Positions 8,921-17,336 of a stretch of DNA of 64,000 nt are shown here, piece by piece. The notes beneath the pieces are model-generated. The model did not search any database. It saw nothing but the letters and a program-made list of their open reading frames with translations, and had not been told where the DNA came from. A program made the position numbers and the translations under genes. The stretch spans positions 1 to 64,000 of the forward strand of contig JAZNPK010000001.1 in NCBI GenBank assembly GCA_045589595.1, read 5' to 3'. Within the stretch, counting starts at the first letter, position 1. Each line of letters begins with the position of its first letter. The DNA is from SIG77 sp045589595 (GTDB lineage: Bacteria; Verrucomicrobiota; Lentisphaeria; Victivallales; UBA1829).

Positions 8921-10290
8921 TTCGTAAAGAATGGAAGATCCGTGCGGGATTTGTGGGCTTCGGTGAAGTCAATACCCCACGGGAATTTATTGATGCCCGC
9001 TGCCGTACTGCCGCAGACGAACTGATCAAACGGGGCGTGGAACTGGTGGAAACAGCACCTGTCAGCGACGATCCCGACGGCGTTCAGACGCAGCGTGCGG
9101 TGGAAGAACTGGCGAAGGGGGATTTCGATGCCCTGGTTGTCTGTATCGCCGGCTGGATCCCCACATGGGCAGTGATCAAAGTGATCGAACCCTTCAAACA
9201 TAAACCCATGCTGCTGTGGGGCTTGAGCGGTTGGCGCGAAAATGGACACTTTGTCACGACTGCCGATCAGGCGGGAACGACAGCGCTGCGCGCTCCGATG
9301 AAGGAAATGGGCTACAATTTCAAATATCTGGTGAACAAGAAAGATGCTGCGCCCCGCTATGATGAGGCTGTGTCCTTTCTGCGTGCGGCGTCTGCCTCTG
9401 CCATGATGCACCACGCGTTCATCGGCATGAGTTCTTATCGGGATATGCGGCTTTTTGGCACGCTTTACGATGGCAATCTGCTGAAAAAGAAGATCGGCGC
9501 AGAGATCGAACACTTCGATCTTCTGGAGATCAAAGAACTTGCCGATCAGGTCACGGCGGAAGAAATCGCTGCCGGTGCTGAAAAGATCCGTTCCAACTGG
9601 AAATTTGTCCGCGAACCTCAGGAAGGAACGGTGGAAAATTCCGTGCGTCTTTCCATTGCGATCCGGAAAAAGATCTGCGAACGCCGCTACGACGCATTTT
9701 CCTTCTGCGATGTGGACGGGATCAAGAAGATCCTGAAGTTCGCACCCGCAGGTGCATTGACCCTGCTCCATGACGAAATGGATATCCCCACCGTGCCGGA
9801 AAATGACTCCTACGGTACTGTGACCGAACTCATTATGAAGTATCTGACCGGTGTGACGCCCGCTTATATGGAATTTTATGAATTTACGGAAAAGAGTGCC
9901 ATTATGGGCGTACCCGATTACGTTCCCGCTTCTGTGACCGATGGCGGCATTACGGTGATGCCCAATGCCTTCGGTTCCTTCGGGGAAGGGCTGCTCAATG
10001 TTTCCAAAGTCAAAACCGGTCCCGTGACACTGGTGCGTCTCGCGCAGGTGGATGGCGAACTGGTGATCCACGCACTCCGCGGCGAAGCCAAAACGCCCGA
10101 AACGTGGGAAGAAGCCGGTTGGGCGCCCCCGGCTCCCCAGCTGCCCAGTCTGGAAGTTTTCTTTGAAAGCGGTGCATCGGAAGACTTTATCCGGAATGTG
10201 ATGAGTCAGCATTACATTGTGACCTATGGTGACAATATGGCGCTGATCGAAGATTACGCTGCCATCAACGGTTTGAAGATCATCCGCTGA
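8917..10290 (+). CDS. L-fucose/L-arabinose isomerase-family protein
   Basis: 457 residues, overlapping the kinase stop by four bases and preceded by GGAGG. The N-terminal half has the Rossmann-like domains of the fucose/arabinose isomerase family (DFDALVVCIAGWIPTWAVIKVIEPF, then PMLLWGLSGWRENGHFVTTADQAG). Aldose-ketose isomerases of this family need a divalent metal held by two Glu, an Asp and a His; I could not assign all ligands by eye, and the protein is shorter than classical FucI. It closes the five-gene operon. With the FGGY kinase it gives a standard isomerise-then-phosphorylate scheme for an aldose. A strong terminator follows. Confidence 0.75.
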   Translation: MIRKEWKIRAGFVGFGEVNTPREFIDARCRTAADELIKRGVELVETAPVSDDPDGVQTQRAVEELAKGDFDALVVCIAGWIPTWAVIKVIEPFKHKPMLLWGLSGWRENGHFVTTADQAGTTALRAPMKEMGYNFKYLVNKKDAAPRYDEAVSFLRAASASAMMHHAFIGMSSYRDMRLFGTLYDGNLLKKKIGAEIEHFDLLEIKELADQVTAEEIAAGAEKIRSNWKFVREPQEGTVENSVRLSIAIRKKICERRYDAFSFCDVDGIKKILKFAPAGALTLLHDEMDIPTVPENDSYGTVTELIMKYLTGVTPAYMEFYEFTEKSAIMGVPDYVPASVTDGGITVMPNAFGSFGEGLLNVSKVKTGPVTLVRLAQVDGELVIHALRGEAKTPETWEEAGWAPPAPQLPSLEVFFESGASEDFIRNVMSQHYIVTYGDNMALIEDYAAINGLKIIR

Positions 10291-10308
10291 CGGTCCCGTT
10301 CAGCTGTT

Positions 10309-10354
10309 CCCCTGTTGTCTGCGGTATCTGCGGATGACAGGGGATCGCTTTTTT
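10309..10354 (+). terminator. Rho-independent terminator of the five-gene operon
   Basis: Stem CCCCTGT / ACAGGGG (10309-10315 with 10337-10343), a loop that can pair further, then a run of T at 10349-10354. It lies 18 bases after the isomerase stop. Confidence 0.8.
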
Positions 10355-10377
10355 AAAACGCTTTGACGGGATGAACC

Positions 10378-10406
10378 TTGACAAATTTCACCGTGTATGC
10401 TACAGT
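10378..10406 (+). promoter_or_regulatory. Sigma70-type promoter for the second FGGY kinase
   Basis: Consensus TTGACA at 10378-10383, 17-bp spacer, TACAGT at 10401-10406, 43 bp before the start codon. Together with the terminator just upstream it shows that the next gene is a separate transcription unit. Confidence 0.7.
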
Positions 10407-10449
10407 ACGGAAAAGACATTGAAACGGTATTATATCAGGAGCAGAAGCC

Positions 10450-11979
10450 ATGGGTTTTTATCTTGGGATCGATGTCGGGACGCAAAGTATCAAAGGGATT
10501 CTGATCGATCCGGAAAACGGGCAGTTTTCCACACCGGTCCCGGTCCATTACGGCAGGGAATTGCCGCAGTATCATTCAGGTGAAGGCTTTCTGCCCCATG
10601 AAGATCCGGCGATCCGCCATGCCGATCCGGCAATGTGGCTTGATGCACTGGATATGCTGTTGGGAAAAATGTATGCGCAGGGGCTGCCGATGGCGCAGGT
10701 GCGCGGGATCTCCGGTTCCGGTCAGCAGCACGGAACTGTTTATCTGAACGACCGGTTCCCCGAACTGCTCGCCGCCTTGAAAACGGATGCGTCCCTGTCG
10801 GAACAGCTTTCCGCCTCTTTCAGCAGAAAAACGGCACCGATCTGGATGGATGCCTCCACAGGTGCGCAGTGTGCCATGCTCCGGGAAAAATTTCAGGGCT
10901 CGCTCAAGGAACGGACCGGCAGCGATGCGGCAGAACGGTTCAGCGGACCCCAGATCATGAAATTTGCCGCGGAGAATGAGGCGGACTGGAACCGGACGGC
11001 ATCGGTTCATCTCATCAGTTCCTTCATGGCATCGGTCCTTGCGGGGAAACCGGCTCCCATTGATTACGGCGACGGTGCGGGGATGAATCTTCTGAACTTG
11101 AATACGCTCCAATGGGATCGGGAGATCCTGACTTTTACCGCGCCGGATCTGGCTGAAAAATTGCCGCCATGTGTCGCCTCCACGGAGATCGCCGGAACGC
11201 TTTCCCCCTATTTTTCCAAATACGGTCTCCCCGCCGGGATCCCGGTCAATGTCTGGTCCGGTGACAACCCGAACAGCCTGATCGGGTGCGGGTGTGTTGA
11301 CAGCCGGAGCGCGATGATCAGTCTCGGCACCAGTGATACATTTTCCGGGATCGTACAGAATTTTTCGGATGCGCCCCGGAAGAACGGACATATTTTCGGT
11401 TGTCCCTCCGGTGGCTTCATGTCTCTGCTCTGTTTCACCAACGGCTCTCTGACGCGGGATCATTTCCGTAAAAAATATGATCTTTCCTTTGCGGATTTTG
11501 ACCGCGCGGCAGTATCGGCGGCACCGGGTAAATTCCAACTGCTCCCGTTTCTGATCGCGGAATCCACACCCGCCGTGCCGAAGCCGGAGATCTTTTATAA
11601 TTTCGATCCGGCGGAAGCGACTGCCGGTGAGATGATCCGGGCGTTGATCGAATCACAGATCCTCACCATGCTTTATCATGCGGAATTGACTGCGCGCCCG
11701 GCGAATATCCGGCTGACCGGCGGTGCTTCTGCAAGCGGTTTGCTCCGGCAGCTCATCGCGGATATTTTCCAGACGCCCGTCCTGATCGGTTCCTCGGCAG
11801 AAACTGCCGCCCTCGGCGCCGCCATGCGTGCCGCCAACTGCGCAGCCGGTATGGATTTCCGGGAACTGACCGAACGCTTCTGCAGTGTGGAACAGATCAT
11901 TGCCCCGGACACCTCTCTCGGCCGGCAGTATGATTCTGCATTGCAGCGTTTTGCGGATCTGCTTCAGGCTTATATCTGA
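10450..11979 (+). CDS. FGGY-family carbohydrate kinase (xylulokinase-like)
   Basis: 509 residues, AGGAG about 10 bases before ATG. N-terminal GFYLGIDVGTQSIKGILID is the FGGY phosphate loop; ISGSGQQHGTVYL is the QQHG-type segment typical of xylulokinases; PIWMDASTGAQC follows it; SLGTSDTFSGIV and the C-terminal RLTGGASASGLLRQLIADIF and ETAALGAAMRAA segments complete the ATP-binding domain. The QQHG segment makes xylulose kinase a better guess here than for the kinase at 7442. It has its own promoter and is followed by a GH32-like glycosidase with another promoter, so the two may act on the same sugar but are not obligatorily co-transcribed. Confidence 0.88.
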   Translation: MGFYLGIDVGTQSIKGILIDPENGQFSTPVPVHYGRELPQYHSGEGFLPHEDPAIRHADPAMWLDALDMLLGKMYAQGLPMAQVRGISGSGQQHGTVYLNDRFPELLAALKTDASLSEQLSASFSRKTAPIWMDASTGAQCAMLREKFQGSLKERTGSDAAERFSGPQIMKFAAENEADWNRTASVHLISSFMASVLAGKPAPIDYGDGAGMNLLNLNTLQWDREILTFTAPDLAEKLPPCVASTEIAGTLSPYFSKYGLPAGIPVNVWSGDNPNSLIGCGCVDSRSAMISLGTSDTFSGIVQNFSDAPRKNGHIFGCPSGGFMSLLCFTNGSLTRDHFRKKYDLSFADFDRAAVSAAPGKFQLLPFLIAESTPAVPKPEIFYNFDPAEATAGEMIRALIESQILTMLYHAELTARPANIRLTGGASASGLLRQLIADIFQTPVLIGSSAETAALGAAMRAANCAAGMDFRELTERFCSVEQIIAPDTSLGRQYDSALQRFADLLQAYI

Positions 11980-12042
11980 ATCAATGACAGATGGCTCTGC
12001 AGATTTTTTTGCGGTTCTATAACAGTTGACGCAAAAAATGAT

Positions 12043-12071
12043 TTGAAAAAAACTTTGACCTGCTGTATGTT
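12043..12071 (+). promoter_or_regulatory. Likely promoter of the GH32-like gene
   Basis: TTGAAA (12043-12048), 17-bp spacer, TATGTT (12066-12071), with the start codon 39 bp further on. Confidence 0.5.
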
Positions 12072-12110
12072 AGTTCAACACGATTTCAATAACAAAGAAA
12101 GACCGGTAGC

Positions 12111-14114
12111 ATGATCAGAAAAAGAATCGAAAAATTTTCGTTTGATCCCGCGATCTGCCGGAGAGTACAGGATACCAATTCCTTTACGCTCACGATGGAT
12201 CTGGATTTCAGCAAACTCACCGAAAACGGAATGATCGCAGAGATCCCCGGCAGTTTCACCCTCAAACGCAGAACTGCCACCGGTACCGGAGTCGTGCCGG
12301 ATTATCTTTATTTTCTCGCGGAAATGAAAGATGATCCCACATTCGATGACGCACAGCATTATCTTTCCTATCCGATGCCGGACGGCAGCTGCCCCGTTAT
12401 CGAAGCCACGCTGTTTCTGAAACACGAAAGACGGGCGGACTGGACGGAGATCCGCGTCGGCTTCGCCCAGAGCGTTGTTACGCAGGAAAAACACCGTCTG
12501 ATCCTGCATACGGACGGTGTGCGTCTGATGATCATTGTTGATGATGAAATGATCGATGAAAACTATTTTCTCGGCAAAATCGTCGAAGGTACCGGACCCC
12601 TTACAACCATCGGGGAGAATGTGGCGTGGTATGCGCCCGCTCTGCGTCCGGAAATCACGGTGACGCACAAAGATGAACCGATCGGGATCCAGTATTTCTC
12701 CACCTTCGGTATTTCCTCCTGGGTCGGGGATGTGGTGACATTCTCCCACAACGATACGCTGCATCTGTTCTATCTGCTGGACCGCCGTCACCACGGCGCA
12801 AAATTCGGCACGGGCGGACATTTTTACGGACATCTTTCCAGTAAGGACCTTGTCAACTGGGAAGAACATCAGGTGATCGGTCAAATCGATGAACAGTGGG
12901 AATCCTGCGGGACCGGTACGCCCTTCTTCCATAACGGGAAATATTATTTTGCATACGGTCTGCATACCGGCAGATACATCCTGCCCGAAGAAAGCGGCGG
13001 CAATATGCTGCGGCGGGAAGGGGAGACGACCGGTAAAACGACGCCGCATACTTACGAAGAACTGAACGGGCTCTACCCCCACGGCATGACTTATTCCGTC
13101 AGCGATGACTGTATTCACTTTGAAAAATCGCAGAAACTCACCCACTTCAGCGAAAATCCCAGCGTCTATGCCATGCCGGACGGGACTTTGAGAATGTACG
13201 CGGACGGTATCTGGACTGCCGATAAAGTGGACGGCATCTGGAAATGTGTCACGCACGATTTCCCGCCCCACGGCAGAAAAACACCGCTGAAACATACATT
13301 GGAATGTCCCGGCTACTTTGAATGGGGCGGATATTACTATATGTTTGTCGGGATGAGCGGTATGTATGCATCCCCCACCGACGATTTCAAGGAATACGAT
13401 GACCTTGCCGCAGACGGACGGGATGTTTACGACGGTATCCTTGTGCCGATGGCGATGTCTTATAAAAATGACCGCCGTCTGGTTGCCGGTTGGGTGTTCC
13501 CCTTCGGCAGTTATATGGTCATCCGCGAACTTGTCCAGTTGGAAAATCATCAGCTCGGCATCAAGTGGTGTCCTGAACTCTTCCCGGTCGTCCGCGCGGA
13601 AAAAGAATTTCCCACCGCCGACGGCGTGCTGGAAGATGCTCTCAACGAAGATGCCTGCTATGAATTTGAGATCGACGGCAGCAACGGCGGCAGACTGGCA
13701 CTCCACTTCAACGATGAAGCGGAATTCCTGCTGGATCTGGATGCAAAAACGGCGCAGTACGAAACGCAGGACAACGGCAAATGGTTCATGCCGCCGCTGA
13801 AGACCATGCGCGAAACGGTGGCGGAATACGGCGATTCCATCGAGATCTTCAAGGAGATGCCGATGCCTGTCAAGTACAAATGCCATGTGTTCAGCCGCGA
13901 CTTCAAACTGGATAAACTCCGCGGTACGGACGGCGTGTTCAAACTCCGGATCATGGTCAAGCGCGACTCCAAGCTGCCCGGCACCATTCTGGATACGGAA
14001 ATTGCCGGTGTCCGGACGATGGTTTCCCTCCGTTCCGGCTATCTTGTGAGCCGGATCGAACTCGCAACAGATGGCGGCATCACGATCCGCAGCATCCGGC
14101 GTCAGACCTTCTGA
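12111..14114 (+). CDS. GH32-like beta-propeller glycoside hydrolase
   Basis: 667 residues without a signal peptide, so probably cytoplasmic. Residues about 200-530 look like the five-bladed propeller of GH32 (fructan or sucrose-phosphate hydrolases) or the related clan J/GH43-type folds: VGDVVTFSHNDTLHLFYLLDRR at the position of the nucleophile blade, YGHLSSKDLVNWEEH (a classic GH32 motif), and LECPGYFEW, where Glu398 fits the EC acid/base motif. The canonical WMNDPNG box is degenerate, so the substrate may not be a fructoside. A C-terminal beta-sandwich-like region follows. The ribosome binding site is weak (purine-rich AAAGA only). A hairpin terminator lies downstream. Confidence 0.75.
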   Translation: MIRKRIEKFSFDPAICRRVQDTNSFTLTMDLDFSKLTENGMIAEIPGSFTLKRRTATGTGVVPDYLYFLAEMKDDPTFDDAQHYLSYPMPDGSCPVIEATLFLKHERRADWTEIRVGFAQSVVTQEKHRLILHTDGVRLMIIVDDEMIDENYFLGKIVEGTGPLTTIGENVAWYAPALRPEITVTHKDEPIGIQYFSTFGISSWVGDVVTFSHNDTLHLFYLLDRRHHGAKFGTGGHFYGHLSSKDLVNWEEHQVIGQIDEQWESCGTGTPFFHNGKYYFAYGLHTGRYILPEESGGNMLRREGETTGKTTPHTYEELNGLYPHGMTYSVSDDCIHFEKSQKLTHFSENPSVYAMPDGTLRMYADGIWTADKVDGIWKCVTHDFPPHGRKTPLKHTLECPGYFEWGGYYYMFVGMSGMYASPTDDFKEYDDLAADGRDVYDGILVPMAMSYKNDRRLVAGWVFPFGSYMVIRELVQLENHQLGIKWCPELFPVVRAEKEFPTADGVLEDALNEDACYEFEIDGSNGGRLALHFNDEAEFLLDLDAKTAQYETQDNGKWFMPPLKTMRETVAEYGDSIEIFKEMPMPVKYKCHVFSRDFKLDKLRGTDGVFKLRIMVKRDSKLPGTILDTEIAGVRTMVSLRSGYLVSRIELATDGGITIRSIRRQTF

Positions 14115-14139
14115 CCCGGATCATTTCCGATCAAAAACG

Positions 14140-14178
14140 ATACACCGGTGCGGCACCCACCCGCCGGTGTATTGTTTT
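14140..14178 (+). terminator. Terminator after the GH32-like gene
   Basis: Stem ATACACCGG / CCGGTGTAT with a short GC continuation and loop, followed by TGTTTTAT. Confidence 0.65.
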
Positions 14179-14193
14179 ATATCGCTTCGGCAT

Positions 14194-14226
14194 AAAAAAG
14201 CCCCGGATCCGTGAGGAGCCGGGGCT
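14194..14226 (-). terminator. Terminator of the secreted TPR/DUF4091 operon
   Basis: On the minus strand AGCCCCGG pairs with CCGGGGCT and is followed by six T. It lies 28 bases past the stop of the TPR protein, back to back with the plus-strand terminator at 14140. Confidence 0.85.
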
Positions 14227-14253
14227 GGATGAAGCAATATTTGAAGTGATCGC

Positions 14254-17200
14254 TTATTCTTCCATCATGCTTTCTTCCAGATGGCGGCGATAGGCATCCG
14301 CCACATGGAATTTGACTTCAAACCAGAGGGGCACGACCTCGTGGTAGAGTTTATTGACCGTGGCATCATCCATATCTGCAGTGACCATCGGCAGATAGGA
14401 ATCCAGTTTCTCAACATAGGCATTGAGGAATTTTTCCAGGAATCCGGGATCTTTCCGTTCATTGAGCATGGAGTCAATGATGCCGTGGCGATGCTGGGTG
14501 GTTCTTTTTTCTGTCAGATATGCTTTGCGGGCGGCATAGATGATCTTGCGTTTGATTTGTGCCATCTGGGCATCGTTGATATCAAAGACAAGTTCACCCC
14601 ATGTGGATTTGCCGTGGATGGATTTGGTCCCGTTCCAGCTCTTTCCGCCGAAGCGGCACCAGTGAACGTTCTCATAAGCCCATTTGTCGCCTTTTTCCGG
14701 CAGTTTGTCGTAGAACCGTTCCCAGGAGAGATACATATAGTGGATGTAGCCGTCCTTGGTAAACTTGTGTTCGTTCTTCAGATCGATCCGGTCCGCTCCG
14801 GGAACGATATCGCGCCACTGGGGAGAATCGTATGTTCCATTCCACTTGTGGCCGTAAAGACCGGTGGTCATATCCGGCAGCAGACAGATGTGAGGCTGTT
14901 CGATTCCGGGAGCCAGATACATTTCATAGGCTCCGGCACTGACGAGACCCGCCTGGATCTCGCGGACTTTGCTGTCTTTGGCGGTAAAGAGGAAATGGAG
15001 TCCGTCTTCATCGCAGGCGATCTGCATGACTGTGGGCTGATAAACATCCTGCTTCGTATCTTTTGCGCTGCTGATGGCGCCGCCGCGGTCGCCGGTGGAA
15101 ACGTCGGTTGTCAGGAAGTCCATATTTCCGCCGTAATTGCGGTCATAGATCTGTTTTTCCGGACCGTCGCCCAGCGCCAGGAACCCGTTCATGTTCATGA
15201 TCCTGCCGTTCACGAATTTGACCGTATAGGATTTTCTCGGTTCCGGCTTGAAGAGGGCAAGATAGGTCTTATGCGCTTCTTCCGCTGCAATTTCCCAACG
15301 GGCGCAAAGGGCGATCTGGGCAGCCTTGAGAATGAGCTGACTGCGCTCTTTGTTGGTCAGGTTTGCGGGGAACTTGTAGGAATCGTAGAACTTCTTGAAG
15401 GAACCGGGGGTATTCTTCACGTTCTGAAGCATTTTCGTGCAGAAAATCAACTGGGTCCGTTCGGGCATCGGTATTTTTGATGCGGTACTGTCGGTGGCAA
15501 TATCTTTGTGTCCGATCATTGCCAGGACCCGGTCAAGTTTTCCGGTGGATGCCGCCACATGCATGGCTGACCATGCCAGATCGGGAGTCCAGTAGAACCC
15601 TTTGTGGGCGCTGAGGATGTTCAGAAGTTCATCCATCGCCTTCACATTACCGCCGGCTCCGACAGATGCTGACAGCAGACTGTTTGTGACCTGATTGTAG
15701 GGCAGGAAAGGATAAAGATCTTTATTCTGTGCGCGGATCGCAGCCGCCTCAGGATCCTCGTTCATCAGGAAATAGACGAGTGCCTGTGCGCGGTCCTCCT
15801 GAGAAAGAGCTTTGTTCTTCAGGACATTCTTTGCCAGTTCCCAAGCCTTTTCGTGATTGAAATCTTTGTAAACGGCGATCTCATTCACAGGCTTGCCGGC
15901 TTCACGCCACACGGCGGCTGCTTCATCGTACATTGCAAAATACATGTACAGATCGGCAAGGATCGGATAAAGTTCCTGCTTGTTGGCATCATTCATAACG
16001 GAGCGGATGTAGATGGAGGCATCCCGCCATTTGCCCTGCCAGGAAAGAACCTTCACATAGGAGGACACAGCGCGTGCGAAAATTTTTACCGGCAGTTTGA
16101 CATCGATGCAGGAGAGCGTGAGCCGTTCCGCTTCGGCAAATTTGTTTTCCAGGATCAGTTTCGATGCAATGAAGAAAGATGCATCGATGCGTTCAGCCGG
16201 AGGCAGTTTACCGGTATCCAGAAGTTTCTGCATGATCTGCTTTGCCAATTCCACATTTTCCAAGCCGTTTGAACGTCCGCCTTTGGGGCGGGCGGCAATA
16301 TCGGCGGCGATTTTGGCACCGCCGAACAGAAATCTGGGTTCCATCGTGGGATCATTGAGCAGTTCAAATGTCTTATCGACCACATCCTGCGAATTGCTCC
16401 GCTGTTCTCTGCTGGAGTGGGCATAGCGGAAATAGGCATAACTGCGGACATTCTGCGTGAGGGTCTTGTCCATAAATACGGAAACAAAGAACTCTCTTGC
16501 CATATCGTGTTTTTTCCAGCCGCGGCGATTGTTCAGAGCATCGGCGATCTCGACTTTGAGTGCAGCCGCTTTACTTTTGTCAGGTGCAACAGCCAGGACT
16601 TCATCGAGCGTCGCCAGTGTTTTTTCCAAATTCTGTTCACTGCGGTACAGTCTTGTCAGCGTCATCAGCGCATCTGTCTTTTCCTGAGCATCAGCAGCAT
16701 TTTTGATCATTTCCTGACAGTACTTGATCGCCACATCCAGATGTCCGTCCTTCTGCATCAGGCTCAGAATGGATTGCTTGATGGAGGGGATCGCTTTTTC
16801 GATGGGGCAGTTCTGGAGACGGAGGAACTGTGTTGCCAAAGCTGCGCTGTAATCCTTGAGCTGTTCTTCCGCGCGGGCTTTTTCCAGAAGTAAATCGTAC
16901 TTCTGTGTGGGGGAAAGACGCTTGTCTTTCAGGAATTCTTCAGCGGTATCTCTGATCTTTTCCCAGTCACGCTGGAAGAAGTAAGCACGGATCACACTAT
17001 TCATAGCGTGGAGGATCCGGACCGGTTCTGCCTTCTGATCGGCAATGACGGCACGGTAGGCGGCAATCGCCTCCGCATATTTTTTGGCACCGAGCAGATC
17101 TTTATCAATGCCCTGCAGTTTTTGGGCGACTGCTTTGCTGTATTCCTTCTGTTCAGGAGTCTGGGGGACCGCAGGCTTGGCTGCCGGTGCGAGAATGGCA

Positions 17201-17316
17201 GCGCGTTTGGCATCGCACTGAGCAAAAGTCAGCTCATACGCGGAAATACCGGTGGCGCCGAGCAGCATTGCTGAAGCAAACGCTGCGGAAAGAAACATTT
17301 TGGTCTTCATATTCAT
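14254..17316 (-). CDS. Secreted TPR-repeat protein with C-terminal carbohydrate-binding-like domain
   Basis: 1020 residues. A signal peptide is clear (MNMKTKMFLSAAFASAMLLG..., cleavage after ISA at about 26). The start at 17316 is preferred over the ATG six bases later because AGGG lies 10 bases upstream. Residues 60-260 show helical TPR-type periodicity (AKKYAEAIAAYRAVIAD, EQNLEKTLATLDEVLAVAPDKSKAAALKVEIADAL) and repeats continue to about 640. Residues about 690-900 change to beta-rich sequence with DEDGLHFLFTAKDSKVREI, reminiscent of CBM9/DOMON-like domains. A helical tail follows. It is the second gene of an operon with a DUF4091 protein 20 bases upstream, suggesting joint extracellular or periplasmic handling of a polysaccharide. 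I know no named family for the whole protein. Confidence 0.7.
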   Translation of the reverse strand: MNMKTKMFLSAAFASAMLLGATGISAYELTFAQCDAKRAAILAPAAKPAVPQTPEQKEYSKAVAQKLQGIDKDLLGAKKYAEAIAAYRAVIADQKAEPVRILHAMNSVIRAYFFQRDWEKIRDTAEEFLKDKRLSPTQKYDLLLEKARAEEQLKDYSAALATQFLRLQNCPIEKAIPSIKQSILSLMQKDGHLDVAIKYCQEMIKNAADAQEKTDALMTLTRLYRSEQNLEKTLATLDEVLAVAPDKSKAAALKVEIADALNNRRGWKKHDMAREFFVSVFMDKTLTQNVRSYAYFRYAHSSREQRSNSQDVVDKTFELLNDPTMEPRFLFGGAKIAADIAARPKGGRSNGLENVELAKQIMQKLLDTGKLPPAERIDASFFIASKLILENKFAEAERLTLSCIDVKLPVKIFARAVSSYVKVLSWQGKWRDASIYIRSVMNDANKQELYPILADLYMYFAMYDEAAAVWREAGKPVNEIAVYKDFNHEKAWELAKNVLKNKALSQEDRAQALVYFLMNEDPEAAAIRAQNKDLYPFLPYNQVTNSLLSASVGAGGNVKAMDELLNILSAHKGFYWTPDLAWSAMHVAASTGKLDRVLAMIGHKDIATDSTASKIPMPERTQLIFCTKMLQNVKNTPGSFKKFYDSYKFPANLTNKERSQLILKAAQIALCARWEIAAEEAHKTYLALFKPEPRKSYTVKFVNGRIMNMNGFLALGDGPEKQIYDRNYGGNMDFLTTDVSTGDRGGAISSAKDTKQDVYQPTVMQIACDEDGLHFLFTAKDSKVREIQAGLVSAGAYEMYLAPGIEQPHICLLPDMTTGLYGHKWNGTYDSPQWRDIVPGADRIDLKNEHKFTKDGYIHYMYLSWERFYDKLPEKGDKWAYENVHWCRFGGKSWNGTKSIHGKSTWGELVFDINDAQMAQIKRKIIYAARKAYLTEKRTTQHRHGIIDSMLNERKDPGFLEKFLNAYVEKLDSYLPMVTADMDDATVNKLYHEVVPLWFEVKFHVADAYRRHLEESMMEE

Positions 17317-17336
17317 AGGTTGATTTCCCTGGCGTC

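Noticed and set aside
10378..10406. Possible separate leader gene or attenuator before the second FGGY kinase
   Set aside because: A simple sigma70-type promoter explains the sequence; the short frame at 10371 has no ribosome binding site.
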